DNA of 64,000 bases from Bacillus sp. CH30_1T. GTDB taxonomy: Bacteria > Bacillota > Bacilli > Bacillales > Bacillaceae_B. The translations under genes and the position numbers were made by a program. Below, piece by piece: positions 1-8,287 of the stretch (the first letter of the stretch is position 1; the number at the start of each line of letters is the position of its first letter). The stretch lies in assembly GCF_008364765.1 (NCBI RefSeq), contig NZ_VTUY01000007.1, forward strand, positions 72,884 to 136,883. The letters are read 5' to 3'. The notes under the pieces were generated by a model. It had not been told where the DNA came from. It searched no databases and saw nothing but the letters and a program-made list of their open reading frames with translations.

Positions 1-356
1 TGCAAGACTTCGCTTTCCGCGGGTAGCCCGTGAGCCTCCTCGGCAAGCCTGCGGGTTGGAAAGCGGAAGGGCTTCGCTCAGAGGCGGTTGGCATAAGGCG
101 GAGCGGGCTTGAAGGCGTTCTTTGCCTTCATGGACGATCTGCCTTATGACATTTGCCTCTAAGCCCTATAGCTGGACAAGTCTCACATAAGCTACTCTTC
201 CCGCAGGAGTCTTCGTCTTGCACTCCAATCAACCGCTAGAAAGAGCTACATCTAAATGTCCATTTGAACAAATTAAAAATCCGAACTAATTTGCCACATA
301 GAATGCAAATTAGTTCGGGTTTCAGTTAGGCTAAAACACTTTTGTCCCAGCCTCCT
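1..356. repeat. Composite palindromic intergenic repeat, interrupted copy
   Basis: This region matches, in reverse orientation, the repeat at 46529-46842. Shared parts are the arm TGCAAGAC at 1-8 pairing with GTCTTGCA at 215-222, the core CCGCAGGAGTCTTCGTC at 201-217, a CCGAAC hairpin at 281-318, and the outer motif TTTTGTCCCAGCCTC at 340-354. Compared with the 46.7 kb copy, positions 56-179 are extra and form their own nested hairpin. The left edge is cut by the window. No gene lies in 1-388. Confidence 0.8.
276..318 (-). terminator. Terminator-like hairpin after opuD
   Basis: Perfect 14-bp stem (281-294 with 305-318). On the minus strand it is followed by ATTTTTAATTT, so it can end transcription of the transporter gene at 389-1894. 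It is also part of the composite repeat. Confidence 0.6.
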
Positions 357-388
357 CACTTATTTTATTTCATCTCCTGAAAAGTAAA

Positions 389-1894
389 TCACTTAACAGC
401 ACCAGAAGTTCTATTCTTTTTCATTTTCATTTCTTTTTGGAATGAAAGAATTAATCCATATGTCATGACAAATAAGATAATACCTAATGGTAAGGCTGTG
501 ATGATGGTAGCTGCTTGCAATCCGCTGATGCCGCCAGTCCCCATCAAGATCGCTGCAATGGCAGCTAATACAATCCCCCAGCTGAACTTCACGAAGAATG
601 GAGGATTCAAACTTCCATTAGACGTTTGCATCCCCAGTACAAATGTTGCCGAGTCGGCCGACGTCACAAAGAAAGTGATAATCAGGATTAGGGAAATAAT
701 CGAGAGGAACCCGCTTAGAGGCATTTGATCAAATACATAAAATAGTGCTGTCTCCAAACCTTGACCCGCTACATCTACACCTTGAACAAAATCGTAATAC
801 AACCCTGTTCCTCCGAATACTCCAAACCATAGAGCGCATACGATTGTTGGCACAATGATGACGGCGATGATAAACTCACGAACAGTCCTTCCTTTTGAAA
901 CCCTTGCAATAAAAGTTCCCACAAACGGTGTCCATGAGATCCACCATGCCCAATAAAAAATCGTCCAATCCTTCACCCACTGATTATTCTCCACATTAAA
1001 TGGTGAAAAACGTAACCCCATACTAGGAAGATTTTGAACATAGTTTCCAAAGGTGGTCAAAAACAATTCCAGGACAAATTGCGTAGGACCTACGATGAGA
1101 AAGACAATGAATAACAAGACAGCCAATACCATATTGGCATTGCTCAAATATTTAATTCCTTTTGATAAACCAGTAGCAGCAGAAGTAATAAATAGAACCG
1201 TTGCAACCCCCATGATAATAAGCTGAACTTTAAAGTCAATCGGGGTTCCCATCAGGTAATTAAGTCCACTGTTAATTTGTTGAGCACCAATTCCAAGTGA
1301 AATCGCCACACCGAAAATCGTGGCAAACACAGCGACAATATCAACAATATACCCCATGGGACCTTTCACTCTATCTCCAATTACAGGATATAACGTGGCA
1401 CTCATAAGTCCTGGCATGTCCTTCCTGAATTTATAATAGGCAAGGGCCAATGCTACGACCGCATAAATGGACCAGGCATGAAATCCCCAATGGAGATATG
1501 TATAGCGTAATCCGATTTTAGCAGATTCAATGGTCCCGCCTTCCCCATATGGAGGCGTGGCATAATGAGAAACAGGTTCCGATACCCCATAGAATAGGAG
1601 CCCTATTCCCATTCCTGCACTGAAGAGCATGGCAAACCATGTCAATGTGGAATATTCAGGTCTATCAGCGTCCTTCCCTAATCGAATCTTCCCATATTTA
1701 CTAAATGCGAAGAAGATGGCAATGATGAAAAAGAATGAAGCTGAAAATTGATAAAACCAGCCAAATTTGTCTAGAAGAACTCCTTGAGTACTGGACATAA
1801 TATCGATTAATGTTTGAGGAAAAATCCCCCCCCAAGCTACAAAAATGATGCCGATTGTAATAGCAATCCAAAACATTGGTGTGAAATCTTTCAA
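389..1894 (-). CDS. opuD: BCCT family osmolyte transporter (glycine betaine type)
   Basis: A 501-residue membrane protein of the betaine/carnitine/choline transporter family, which takes up compatible solutes by sodium symport under osmotic stress. About 12 hydrophobic segments span the whole length. The family signature is seen around residue 315 (WAWWISWTPFVGTFIARVSK), with the Trp-rich segment that binds the quaternary amine. Length is typical of OpuD/BetL proteins. The start ATG at 1894 has a GGGGGAAGT ribosome site. The gene stands alone, with a hairpin terminator at 276-318. The C-terminal tail is short and basic (KEMKMKKNR), as in osmosensing BCCT members. Substrate (betaine, carnitine or choline) cannot be decided from the sequence; the symbol is by family resemblance. 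Confidence 0.85.
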   Translation of the reverse strand: MKDFTPMFWIAITIGIIFVAWGGIFPQTLIDIMSSTQGVLLDKFGWFYQFSASFFFIIAIFFAFSKYGKIRLGKDADRPEYSTLTWFAMLFSAGMGIGLLFYGVSEPVSHYATPPYGEGGTIESAKIGLRYTYLHWGFHAWSIYAVVALALAYYKFRKDMPGLMSATLYPVIGDRVKGPMGYIVDIVAVFATIFGVAISLGIGAQQINSGLNYLMGTPIDFKVQLIIMGVATVLFITSAATGLSKGIKYLSNANMVLAVLLFIVFLIVGPTQFVLELFLTTFGNYVQNLPSMGLRFSPFNVENNQWVKDWTIFYWAWWISWTPFVGTFIARVSKGRTVREFIIAVIIVPTIVCALWFGVFGGTGLYYDFVQGVDVAGQGLETALFYVFDQMPLSGFLSIISLILIITFFVTSADSATFVLGMQTSNGSLNPPFFVKFSWGIVLAAIAAILMGTGGISGLQAATIITALPLGIILFVMTYGLILSFQKEMKMKKNRTSGAVK

Positions 1895-2005
1895 ATGACT
1901 TCCCCCTTAATTCTTTGATGTAGATATAGGTATGTAAAGAAAATAAATGCACGAACTTATTTGTTCCCCCCTTTTCCAAGAGCTAAACTAGTAAGTAATT
2001 GGAAA

Positions 2006-2039
2006 GTGAGGGACGGACCTTTAAAGGTCCGTCCCTTAC
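2006..2039. repeat. 34-nt palindrome GGGACGGACC
   Basis: Near-perfect inverted repeat, with a core of GGGACGGACCTTT followed by its exact complement at 2010-2035 and one G-U pair further out. It sits between the divergent opuD and 2137 genes. Half-sites occur again at 33371-33381 (GGTCCGTCCCT) and, less well, at 40582-40591. It has no T-run, so an ordinary terminator is unlikely; it may be a short repeat or an operator. Confidence 0.55.
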
Positions 2040-2136
2040 TCTAAGTTGGCATATATTAACATCCCACTTTTAAATTGATTTTTCATGTATCTTTTTTTCA
2101 TTTCGGGGCAAATTATAGTAGACGGAGGTGATAAAC

Positions 2137-2265
2137 ATGACTAACAACAACAACAAACCACAACAACAAAAAAATGAAGCTGAATTTGCTCAAGAGCAAA
2201 ACGCTGCTGAAAGAGCTGGAAAAGCTGCTAAACAGCAAAATCAACAAAACCAACAAAATAAATAA
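2137..2265 (+). CDS. Gamma-type small acid-soluble spore protein-like
   Basis: A 42-residue, very Gln/Asn-rich hydrophilic protein. The ribosome site GGAGGTG (2124-2130) lies 6 nt before the ATG. The central segment NEAEFAQEQNAAERAGKA resembles the repeat unit of gamma-type SASPs (SspE), which are amino-acid reserves in spores. B. subtilis SspE carries two such repeats in about 84 residues; only one is seen here, so this would be a single-repeat form. It is followed by its own terminator at 2296-2325. Assignment rests on composition and one motif, so it is tentative; another small spore protein is possible. Confidence 0.6.
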   Translation: MTNNNNKPQQQKNEAEFAQEQNAAERAGKAAKQQNQQNQQNK

Positions 2266-2295
2266 AAACATAGTGAGAAAATTGAATACTTAACA

Positions 2296-2325
2296 AGAGA
2301 CTAGTCAACTGGCTAGTCTCTTTCT
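2296..2325 (+). terminator. Terminator of the spore-type gene
   Basis: Stem AGAGACTAG (2296-2304) with CTAGTCTCT (2313-2321) followed by TTTCT. It directly follows the short gene at 2137-2265, on the same strand. Confidence 0.75.
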
Positions 2326-2424
2326 ATGAAGCCCGTTTCCCCAATGTAAATGAACCTTCACAATAACTCTTATGGGTTGGATAGATCCTTATAATAATGA
2401 ACATTTTCCTCATACATCTTTAAC

Positions 2425-2459
2425 ATAGAAAAACCTCCCAGGACTTTTCCGGAGAGGTT
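2425..2459 (-). terminator. Terminator of the 71-residue membrane protein gene
   Basis: Minus-strand hairpin AACCTCTCCGG...TCCTGGGAGGTT followed by TTTCTATG. It lies downstream of the gene at 2569-2784. Nothing else is seen in 2330-2568. Confidence 0.6.
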
Positions 2460-2568
2460 AGTGTGATTAGCTTATTCTTTATGGTCTGAAGTGTGCACTT
2501 ATCCAGAAATAAGATAAAATCATTATAGGAAGGGGTGAAGGAACTCACAAAGATTTCCCCCTGCCAGG

Positions 2569-2784
2569 TTAAGACTGAGCTTTCTTTTTTAACGGTTTGT
2601 ACGCAACAAAAACCGCAAGAACTGCGGCTACTACATTGATTAAGGTCCCAATAACGGGAGACCCTTTATATCCATAACTATGATACAAATTTGTTAAAAT
2701 CAGACCAGCAATGAAACTTAGTATGATGTTACTTCCAATGAAAACTCCAATAAAAATAAAAAATTTCTTAGCATTTTTCCACAA
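2569..2784 (-). CDS. Small two-helix membrane protein, unknown
   Basis: A 71-residue protein that I do not recognise. Two hydrophobic helices are visible: residues about 7-29 (FFIFIGVFIGSNIILSFIA) and about 42-61 (GTLINVVAAVLAVFVAY). It ends in a Lys-rich tail (KPLKKKAQS), which predicts a cytoplasmic C-terminus. It lies between a terminator on its own 3' side and the cspB terminator upstream, so it looks monocistronic. No ligand-binding or catalytic motif is visible. Confidence 0.6.
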   Translation of the reverse strand: MWKNAKKFFIFIGVFIGSNIILSFIAGLILTNLYHSYGYKGSPVIGTLINVVAAVLAVFVAYKPLKKKAQS

Positions 2785-2902
2785 AATTCAGCACTCCAGT
2801 AAATAAAATATCGTTAACAGTACAGTAACAGAATTTTTTAGGAAAAACCAGCATAGAAGCGTACTGAATAGAGTCGGGTATCCTCTGGACGTGGAAAAAC
2901 AC

Positions 2903-2936
2903 GAAAAAACAGAGTACGTCATCCGACGTACTCTGT
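2903..2936 (-). terminator. cspB terminator
   Basis: Perfect 11-bp stem CAGAGTACGTC/GACGTACTCTG (2910-2920 with 2925-2935), followed on the minus strand by T6. It is placed 20 nt after the cspB stop. Confidence 0.9.
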
Positions 2937-2955
2937 TTGGAGTTTTACAATTGAA

Positions 2956-3153
2956 TTACTTTTGAACGTTAGCTGCTTGTGGTCCACGAGCACCTTCAAC
3001 AATTTCAAATGTAACGTCTTGACCTTCTTCTAATGATTTGTATCCTTCACCTTGGATAGCAGAGAAGTGAACAAAAACATCGTCTTGACCTTCAACTTCG
3101 ATGAAACCGAAACCTTTTTCAGCGTTAAACCATTTAACTTTACCTTGTAACAT
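2956..3153 (-). CDS. cspB: Cold shock protein CspB
   Basis: A 65-residue single cold-shock domain that binds single-stranded RNA/DNA and acts as an RNA chaperone. RNP1 (KGFGFIEV, residues 13-20) and RNP2 (VFVHFSAI, residues 26-33) are intact. The segment [18 protein letters not shown] is the same as I remember for B. subtilis CspB. The ribosome site AGGAGGTAC is strong. The roughly 185-nt spacer to the next gene (3154-3339) can hold the long structured leader typical of csp mRNAs, but I see no decisive motif in it. A strong terminator follows. Confidence 0.93.
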   Translation of the reverse strand: MLQGKVKWFNAEKGFGFIEVEGQDDVFVHFSAIQGEGYKSLEEGQDVTFEIVEGARGPQAANVQK

Positions 3154-3339
3154 AAAACAAGTACCTCCTAGTGCAGTTGCACATAAAAATATTTATATTC
3201 CTGCTCTGATTAAGATTCAAGACGAATGTTCTTCAATCATGCATATTAACCGAACAAAAATAACTATCTTTACTATAACAGAATCTCATGCAAAACTCAA
3301 GAATATGAATGGGTCTTTCTGTAAAATGCGAACGAGAAT

Positions 3340-3894
3340 TTAGTCCACGATTGAAATATTGTGTTCTTTTGCATAGAGTTTTTTGATCATACGTATTTGT
3401 CCCCTATGGTTGATTTCATCTTCAAATACATGAAACCATTTAAAGAAGTTATTTCCTTTTTCACCATACCACCAGTTCGTTTCTTCATATAGCCAATCCT
3501 CATCCAGTTGTTTGAACTGCTCCACCGTTTTGTTCCTGGTTCTCTGCAGATTTTCAAGGTAAAATTCGACTCTATTTCCATTAATCAACTCGGCTGCTTT
3601 ACTGCCTAAGCTTAAGGAAGGTTCCAAGGTCATTGCGAATTCCTCGATTTCATCATCACTTAAATTTTCGAAGGTCAGGACCTGATAAATTTTTTCAACT
3701 GCATCAAAATGGGCAAGAAGCATCCCGATTGAATTTGCTTCATCGTGACATCGATAGTCAAGCATTTCCAACGGTATGTTCTCAACTTCACTGATAGAAG
3801 TGAACCGTGCATAATCCATCATTGAAAGGAGTAAAGAAAAGTCTTTCTTCATTCCATTTTTTTCTTTAATTAAATATATTGAGTTGCTCTCCAT
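3340..3894 (-). CDS. DinB family protein
   Basis: A 184-residue protein with the DinB/YfiT four-helix fold pattern. These proteins use three His to bind a metal, and some are thiol-dependent transferases. Candidate ligands are His in LLAHFDAVEK (about residue 62) and the pair in HVFEDEINHRGQ (about residues 155-163), in the usual spacing. The ATG at 3894 has an AGGAGGGGG ribosome site 7 nt upstream, so I keep it even though another Met lies at residue 15. It stands alone between csp and mscL on the same strand. The substrate is unknown. Confidence 0.75.
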   Translation of the reverse strand: MESNSIYLIKEKNGMKKDFSLLLSMMDYARFTSISEVENIPLEMLDYRCHDEANSIGMLLAHFDAVEKIYQVLTFENLSDDEIEEFAMTLEPSLSLGSKAAELINGNRVEFYLENLQRTRNKTVEQFKQLDEDWLYEETNWWYGEKGNNFFKWFHVFEDEINHRGQIRMIKKLYAKEHNISIVD

Positions 3895-3976
3895 TGTTTC
3901 TCCCCCTCCTGTGCTTCTCTTACTTTATATTGGATAAATAAAGGGAAACTCCTTGTTTATTTTGTCGATTATTCAA

Positions 3977-4360
3977 TTATTTAGGACTGTGCTGTGGATC
4001 TTTTAATAAATCACGTATCTCTTTAAGCAGTTCTTCCTTCTGATCGACCGTCACTTCCGCTTTGATCTCTTCTTTGCGTTCCATTTTCTTATATAGCCGT
4101 ATTATAAAGAATATTACGAGGGCTATTAGGAAGAAATCCACTACGTTTTGCAGGAACACTCCATATGTAATGACAGCGTCTCCTACCGTAACTTTTAAGT
4201 TTGTAAAGCTGATGCCACCAAGCAATATACCTAGAAGGGGCATAATGATATCGTCGACCAGGGATTTGACGATTTTACCAAAAGCAGCACCTATAATCAC
4301 CGCCACTGCAAGATCTATGACATTACCCTTCACGGCAAACTTTTTAAACTCCTGCCACAT
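3977..4360 (-). CDS. mscL: Large-conductance mechanosensitive channel MscL
   Basis: A 127-residue protein that forms a pentameric pore opening under membrane tension during hypo-osmotic shock. The N-terminal signature [20 protein letters not shown] and the first pore helix ([18 protein letters not shown]) are clear. The second helix is at about residues 70-90 ([16 protein letters not shown]), followed by a charged cytoplasmic helix. I place the start at the ATG at 4360, which has AAGGAGAA 6 nt upstream and gives the normal family N-terminus MWQEFKKF. The longer open frame to 4435 adds 25 unrelated residues. Confidence 0.95.
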   Translation of the reverse strand: MWQEFKKFAVKGNVIDLAVAVIIGAAFGKIVKSLVDDIIMPLLGILLGGISFTNLKVTVGDAVITYGVFLQNVVDFFLIALVIFFIIRLYKKMERKEEIKAEVTVDQKEELLKEIRDLLKDPQHSPK

Positions 4361-4606
4361 TTGCATTCTCCTTTTGTTTATATATGACATACAGGAACTT
4401 TGCCTGTCAGGATTTAGTTTACCACAATTATACAAATTTATATGAGGGATTAGATTTCTTTCTGCTAAACTAGTCTTTCACTATTGGACCTCCTTCCATG
4501 TAATGGAAGACTTCCCATGACGTCACGCGTAAAAGCTGGCTGGGATTCATACCTGTAATCGGTCCGTTATGTTACGATTGAAGAAAGTCGATGGGAGGAA
4601 TATATC

Positions 4607-4855
4607 ATGTTTACGAAGTTACCAAAAGAACAGAAAGACACAATGATTGAACGAATTCAGACATTTTATTATGAGCAGACCGGTGACGAAATTGGAGATT
4701 TAGGTGCTGAAAATTGGTTTGATTTTTTCATGAAAGAAATTGGTCCATATCTCTATAATCAGGGAGTGATGGATTCTAAAGATGTATTAATGGATAAGAT
4801 GCTTCTTCTCGAAGATGAATTGTATGCCTTAAAAAGGCCGATCAATACTAGATAA
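4607..4855 (+). CDS. DUF2164 family protein
   Basis: An 82-residue acidic protein. The pattern EIGDLGAENWFDFFMKEIGPYLYNQGV matches DUF2164, a small family of unknown function common in Bacilli. The ribosome site GGGAGGAA lies 8 nt before the ATG. It is monocistronic, ending in a two-way terminator shared with the lipoprotein gene on the other strand. Confidence 0.8.
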   Translation: MFTKLPKEQKDTMIERIQTFYYEQTGDEIGDLGAENWFDFFMKEIGPYLYNQGVMDSKDVLMDKMLLLEDELYALKRPINTR

Positions 4856-4865
4856 TCAGGACAGA

Positions 4866-4902
4866 CAAAGGAGCAGGACATTGCAGTCCTACTCCTTTGT
4901 TA
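4866..4902. terminator. Bidirectional terminator
   Basis: Stem CAAAGGAGCAGGAC (4866-4879) with GTCCTACTCCTTTG (4886-4899), with one mismatch. It separates two convergent genes and overlaps the last codons of the lipoprotein gene. Confidence 0.65.
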
Positions 4903-5338
4903 CGTTATGAAGAACTTGATCATCAATTCGACCGTTATCATTAACAAGTTCAATTGTGACGGCTTCTTTATCTTTGTTCTTTATTTCACTTATCAACTTG
5001 TCAATCTCTTCCGGTTTTTTAATGTCTACTGTTTTCTTAACCTCAAACTCTTGTGATGATTCTCCCTGCTTACGGCTCTTTAATTCCTCATCTGTATAAA
5101 TCAGATCCGTTCCCAGGGCGTTTTTAATCGTGGTTCCCTGCAGGAAGAAACGGGTTTGAAACGGAGTATTCGGTTCAAGTGCTTTATCTGTGACCACTCC
5201 TCTGAAAGTAATCGTATTGGCCTTTTCATTTATTGTCACTCCACCACTCACGACCATTTCAGCAGCATTCCGGTTACAGGCACTTAATAGAATGGCCATA
5301 AGGATTCCCGCTATGAGTACTACTTTTGATCCTTTCAC
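4889..5338 (-). CDS. Lipoprotein, unknown function
   Basis: A 149-residue protein with a type II signal peptide: MKGSK, a hydrophobic stretch, then lipobox LLSAC with Cys at residue 21. The mature part is hydrophilic and looks beta-rich at first (VSGGVTINEKANTITFRGVV), then mixed, ending in an acidic/Lys region. It should be anchored on the outer face of the membrane. The ribosome site AGGAGGAA precedes the ATG. I do not recognise the mature domain. Confidence 0.75.
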   Translation of the reverse strand: MKGSKVVLIAGILMAILLSACNRNAAEMVVSGGVTINEKANTITFRGVVTDKALEPNTPFQTRFFLQGTTIKNALGTDLIYTDEELKSRKQGESSQEFEVKKTVDIKKPEEIDKLISEIKNKDKEAVTIELVNDNGRIDDQVLHNVTKE

Positions 5339-5339
5339 T

Positions 5340-6279
5340 AAGGTTTCCTCCTTATATGTATGTGCATTATTATTCTACCAAATGTTGAATGATAAGTTCC
5401 AGAAACAATTGTTCCCTGCACTTTTCGTCCTTAGTTTTTCATGCAAGATAAGTGGGAATTAATGATAGGGGGATTTATGGGAGATTTTGGTCAGGGAACT
5501 TAATGAGGTGAAGTGTGGATCCGGTGGTGAATGTACTTTGTCATCCAATTTTATCGTATAATACCCCTAGGAAAAATTACTTGGTGGCCTGATCAAGTCG
5601 CCATGTTCACTTTTGGTTGTAGTGCACTAAGTGCGTACTGATTTCCGATATAGCTTATAGCTTTTTTGATTCTTCATTATTTTAGTTTGATCTTACCACC
5701 AATCGATGACATCCAGTAAATCAGCAGGACGATTGTTAATATATCACCAGCTAAATCATTACTAATAGAGAAGCGAAGGAACCTTAGATGAACGGGATAG
5801 AAATTTCCGTATTATCTATTGGCTTGATGACTTCAATAACATAAGGGAATTTGAAGTTTTCTAGAGAACTTTAAAAAATTCACTTATTACTTTTTCAGAT
5901 GCTTATTACATACGGCTTTAAGGATAAACAATTTTTCCTGTACACTTAACATTCTCCAGCATTTAGCACGAATAATCATAGTTATTCCCCTCTCCTTATT
6001 TTCATCATCTTTTACTTACTTCTCTTTACCTCCATCTCAACCATTACAAACACTTCAATATGCTACATATTCACAAACAAAAATACTTTCTCCGACATGT
6101 TGCCCTATCGAAAAAAGTATTAATTGAAAACGAATATCAATACGAATAGATATTTGTAGAATTTCTTTTTTATAAAGATTTCGTTTACATTTAAAATCAT
6201 GTTTAATAATAATTGTCTCATGGAAGTGATTGCAATTAAAACAGCAAACTTTTAGAAAGCATCTTATTGAAAAGACCAT
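5340..6279. other. Gene-poor AT-rich gap
   Basis: About 940 bases with no convincing gene except the 30-codon ORF at 5887-5979. A 74-codon open frame at 6055-6279 has no ribosome site and an unnatural composition, so I do not call it. A short palindrome TAGTGCACTA is at 5620-5629. Nothing else is recognised. Confidence 0.5.
5887..5979 (-). CDS. Possible 30-residue microprotein
   Basis: A short minus-strand ORF starting MIIRAKCWRMLSVQEKLF and ending HLKK. Its support is a strong ribosome site, AAGGAGAGGGG, placed 7 nt before the ATG. The product is basic and amphipathic (SVQEKLFILKAVCNKHLKK). No relative is recognised and no terminator follows, so it may be a chance ORF or a decayed gene. Confidence 0.35.
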   Translation of the reverse strand: MIIRAKCWRMLSVQEKLFILKAVCNKHLKK

Positions 6280-6897
6280 TTACGAAAGGAGTTTCACAAA
6301 ATGATGAAGAACTCTGGCTGTTAGCCCCCATATGACTTTGTCTTCATAGTAATAAAAATGTTCTTTTATATTTCTTGCTTGCCAATTGTAATTTTCTCCA
6401 CCCGGGATTTGTTTGAACGGAAAACTCTCTTCTGGCTCCATCTTGAATTTGATAGTATACAAGTCTGGTTCCCTTTCCTGAAGATAGGTTAAAGGTGTTG
6501 TAAAGATTTCCTCGACCTCTGCTTGATTCGGTTTTAACTCTTTTAAGGATGCATTTATTTTGCCAACGTATGGATAAATAATTGTCCCAAAAGGAGACAC
6601 GATATAATCGAGTGGATACACATCTGTAATCGTGTCCGTATGAATTCCCAGCTCTTCTGATGTCTCACGAATAGCTGCTGATTTCTCATCCGAATCACTT
6701 CGATCGATCCGCCCCCCGGGAAAACAAATTTCCCCTGGTTGTCTTCTCATATTTAAGGAACGAACTTCAAATAAAACTTGCGTTTGGCCGTTAACCTCAA
6801 TCAAAGGAAGTAGAATAGCATATTCAGAAAATGTTTCACTTCCAAGTACTTTCGGTGTTCTTTCTTTGAATAGCTGCAGTATCTCATTCACATCCAT
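6280..6897 (-). CDS. Nudix hydrolase, CoA pyrophosphatase type
   Basis: A 205-residue protein predicted to split CoA and its derivatives into 4'-phosphopantetheine and 3',5'-ADP. The Nudix box is complete: GGRIDRSDSDEKSAAIRETS followed by EELGI, at about residues 63-87. Just before it, the CoA-specific pattern is seen (VRSLNMRRQPGEICFPGG). I start at the ATG at 6897 because AAGGGGGGAT lies just upstream; the longer frame to 6915 would place the ribosome site inside the coding region. It stands alone, with the CDF gene upstream on the same strand behind its own terminator. Confidence 0.85.
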   Translation of the reverse strand: MDVNEILQLFKERTPKVLGSETFSEYAILLPLIEVNGQTQVLFEVRSLNMRRQPGEICFPGGRIDRSDSDEKSAAIRETSEELGIHTDTITDVYPLDYIVSPFGTIIYPYVGKINASLKELKPNQAEVEEIFTTPLTYLQEREPDLYTIKFKMEPEESFPFKQIPGGENYNWQARNIKEHFYYYEDKVIWGLTARVLHHFVKLLS

Positions 6898-7103
6898 TCT
6901 ATCCCCCCTTTTCACATAATCTATTCTATGATTTTCTTTATTATAGTATGAACAAGTAGCAAGACCAAACTATACGTTTCCCCACCTTCCCATTCTATCC
7001 TATCTATAATTCTATCGCGTACTGTAGTAATCATAGAAGACCATTTTTTCCAATGGGGGCTGTTCTGTCTGGTCCGACATTCCTATATTGCTTTTAATCC
7101 TAA

Positions 7104-7139
7104 ACGAAAAAACATCCTGCTGAAACTTTCGGCAGGATG
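7104..7139 (-). terminator. Terminator of the CDF transporter gene
   Basis: Stem of about 13 bp (CATCCTGC at 7113-7120 with GCAGGATG at 7132-7139, extended inward by G-U), followed on the minus strand by TTTTTTCG. Confidence 0.85.
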
Positions 7140-7148
7140 CTTTGTTTC

Positions 7149-8129
7149 TTATTGTGGTTTTGGTTTACTTCCTTTCCATTCCTGAATTCCATCATCCTCG
7201 ATAATACCCAACGTTACGTCCGCAATATCCGGGTCACTCATTAATTTATCCTGTATAGCGAATTTAATATCATCCGCTTCAGAAAGTGGTAATCCTCTTT
7301 TCAGTTCAAGATACGATTCAACATGATAGTATCGTCCTTCCTGAGTGATTCTTAATTTGAAGATATCGATTACTGCTTCGTGCTCAAAGATCGCACTTGC
7401 GATACGGTCCTCGACTTCTTTCGGGGCAGCAACTCCTATCAGACCGACCATGTTGTCATACCCGACCCTGAAGGCCACTCCTACCATCAGGAATCCAATA
7501 ACAATGGTGACGATTCCATCCAAAAGCTGATAGTCAGAGAAGTAGGACACCAATACAGCAATCAGGGCTAAGATTGCCCCTGAAACAGCGACTAGATCCT
7601 CATAAAATACGAGCCTTGTCGGTGGTGACGCACGCTTTACGTTTTTAAACGCTCCTGACAAAATTCCTAAACCTGTGCTTTCATCTCTTGCTTCTTGTCC
7701 GATTTCTTTCATTACTTTATAGAGAATGGCCCCATCGATAAGGATATTCAGTAGTAATACAAATACATTCAGCCAAATGCCCTTCACCAGAGCGGGATGT
7801 TTTAGTAAATGAATCCCTTCCCGTATGGTTTCATAGGCCATAATGGAAACAACGATAACCGCAACCATACAAAAAAGATTGATGACTCTTCCGAATCCTG
7901 TCGGAAACTTCTCTGTTGGTTGCTTCTCAGAAAGAACACTTCCAATAAATACAAAACCTTGATTCACTGCATCAGCTAATGAATGCATAGCTGATGCAAA
8001 CATTGCTCCACTTCCACTAATGAAATAGGCTATCCCTTTTGCAATCGCCAGAATCCCGTTCCCCACCATGGCAAAAAACGATGACTTGTTTCCTTTCTTC
8101 AACATTGAAAAAAAAGATTGATTCCCCAC
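7149..8129 (-). CDS. Cation diffusion facilitator family transporter
   Basis: A 326-residue inner membrane protein predicted to export divalent metal ions (Zn, Mn, Co or Fe) by proton antiport. The N-terminal half has about six hydrophobic segments, and the conserved HSLADAVNQ segment carries the metal-site H-x3-D of TM2. The C-terminal third is the cytoplasmic dimer domain (EVEDRIASAIFEHEAVIDIF). The start is uncertain: GTG at 8129 has GGTGGTG 6 nt upstream, while GTG at 8141 has no ribosome site. The second half of TM5, where the other metal ligands lie, is less typical, so the metal cannot be named. Confidence 0.82.
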   Translation of the reverse strand: MGNQSFFSMLKKGNKSSFFAMVGNGILAIAKGIAYFISGSGAMFASAMHSLADAVNQGFVFIGSVLSEKQPTEKFPTGFGRVINLFCMVAVIVVSIMAYETIREGIHLLKHPALVKGIWLNVFVLLLNILIDGAILYKVMKEIGQEARDESTGLGILSGAFKNVKRASPPTRLVFYEDLVAVSGAILALIAVLVSYFSDYQLLDGIVTIVIGFLMVGVAFRVGYDNMVGLIGVAAPKEVEDRIASAIFEHEAVIDIFKLRITQEGRYYHVESYLELKRGLPLSEADDIKFAIQDKLMSDPDIADVTLGIIEDDGIQEWKGSKPKPQ

Positions 8130-8287
8130 ATTCCACACCACCCATACAGATTCTTAACAAGTAGTATCTCACCAGAATGAACTTTCATAAGTCAATTGAC
8201 GAACCTTTTCAGCTTTTCTATACTGTAACAATGAATGTATAGATGATTACATGTAAAACGAATCTATTTAGGTCAGGAGAACAAAAC

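Noticed and set aside
6122..6145. Fur-like AAAACGAATATCAAT
   Set aside because: Poor fit to the 7-1-7 pattern and no gene starts next to it.
6055..6279. 74-codon open frame on the minus strand
   Set aside because: No ribosome site, odd Cys/Ile/Phe-rich composition, and it lies in AT-rich spacer in front of the Nudix gene end.
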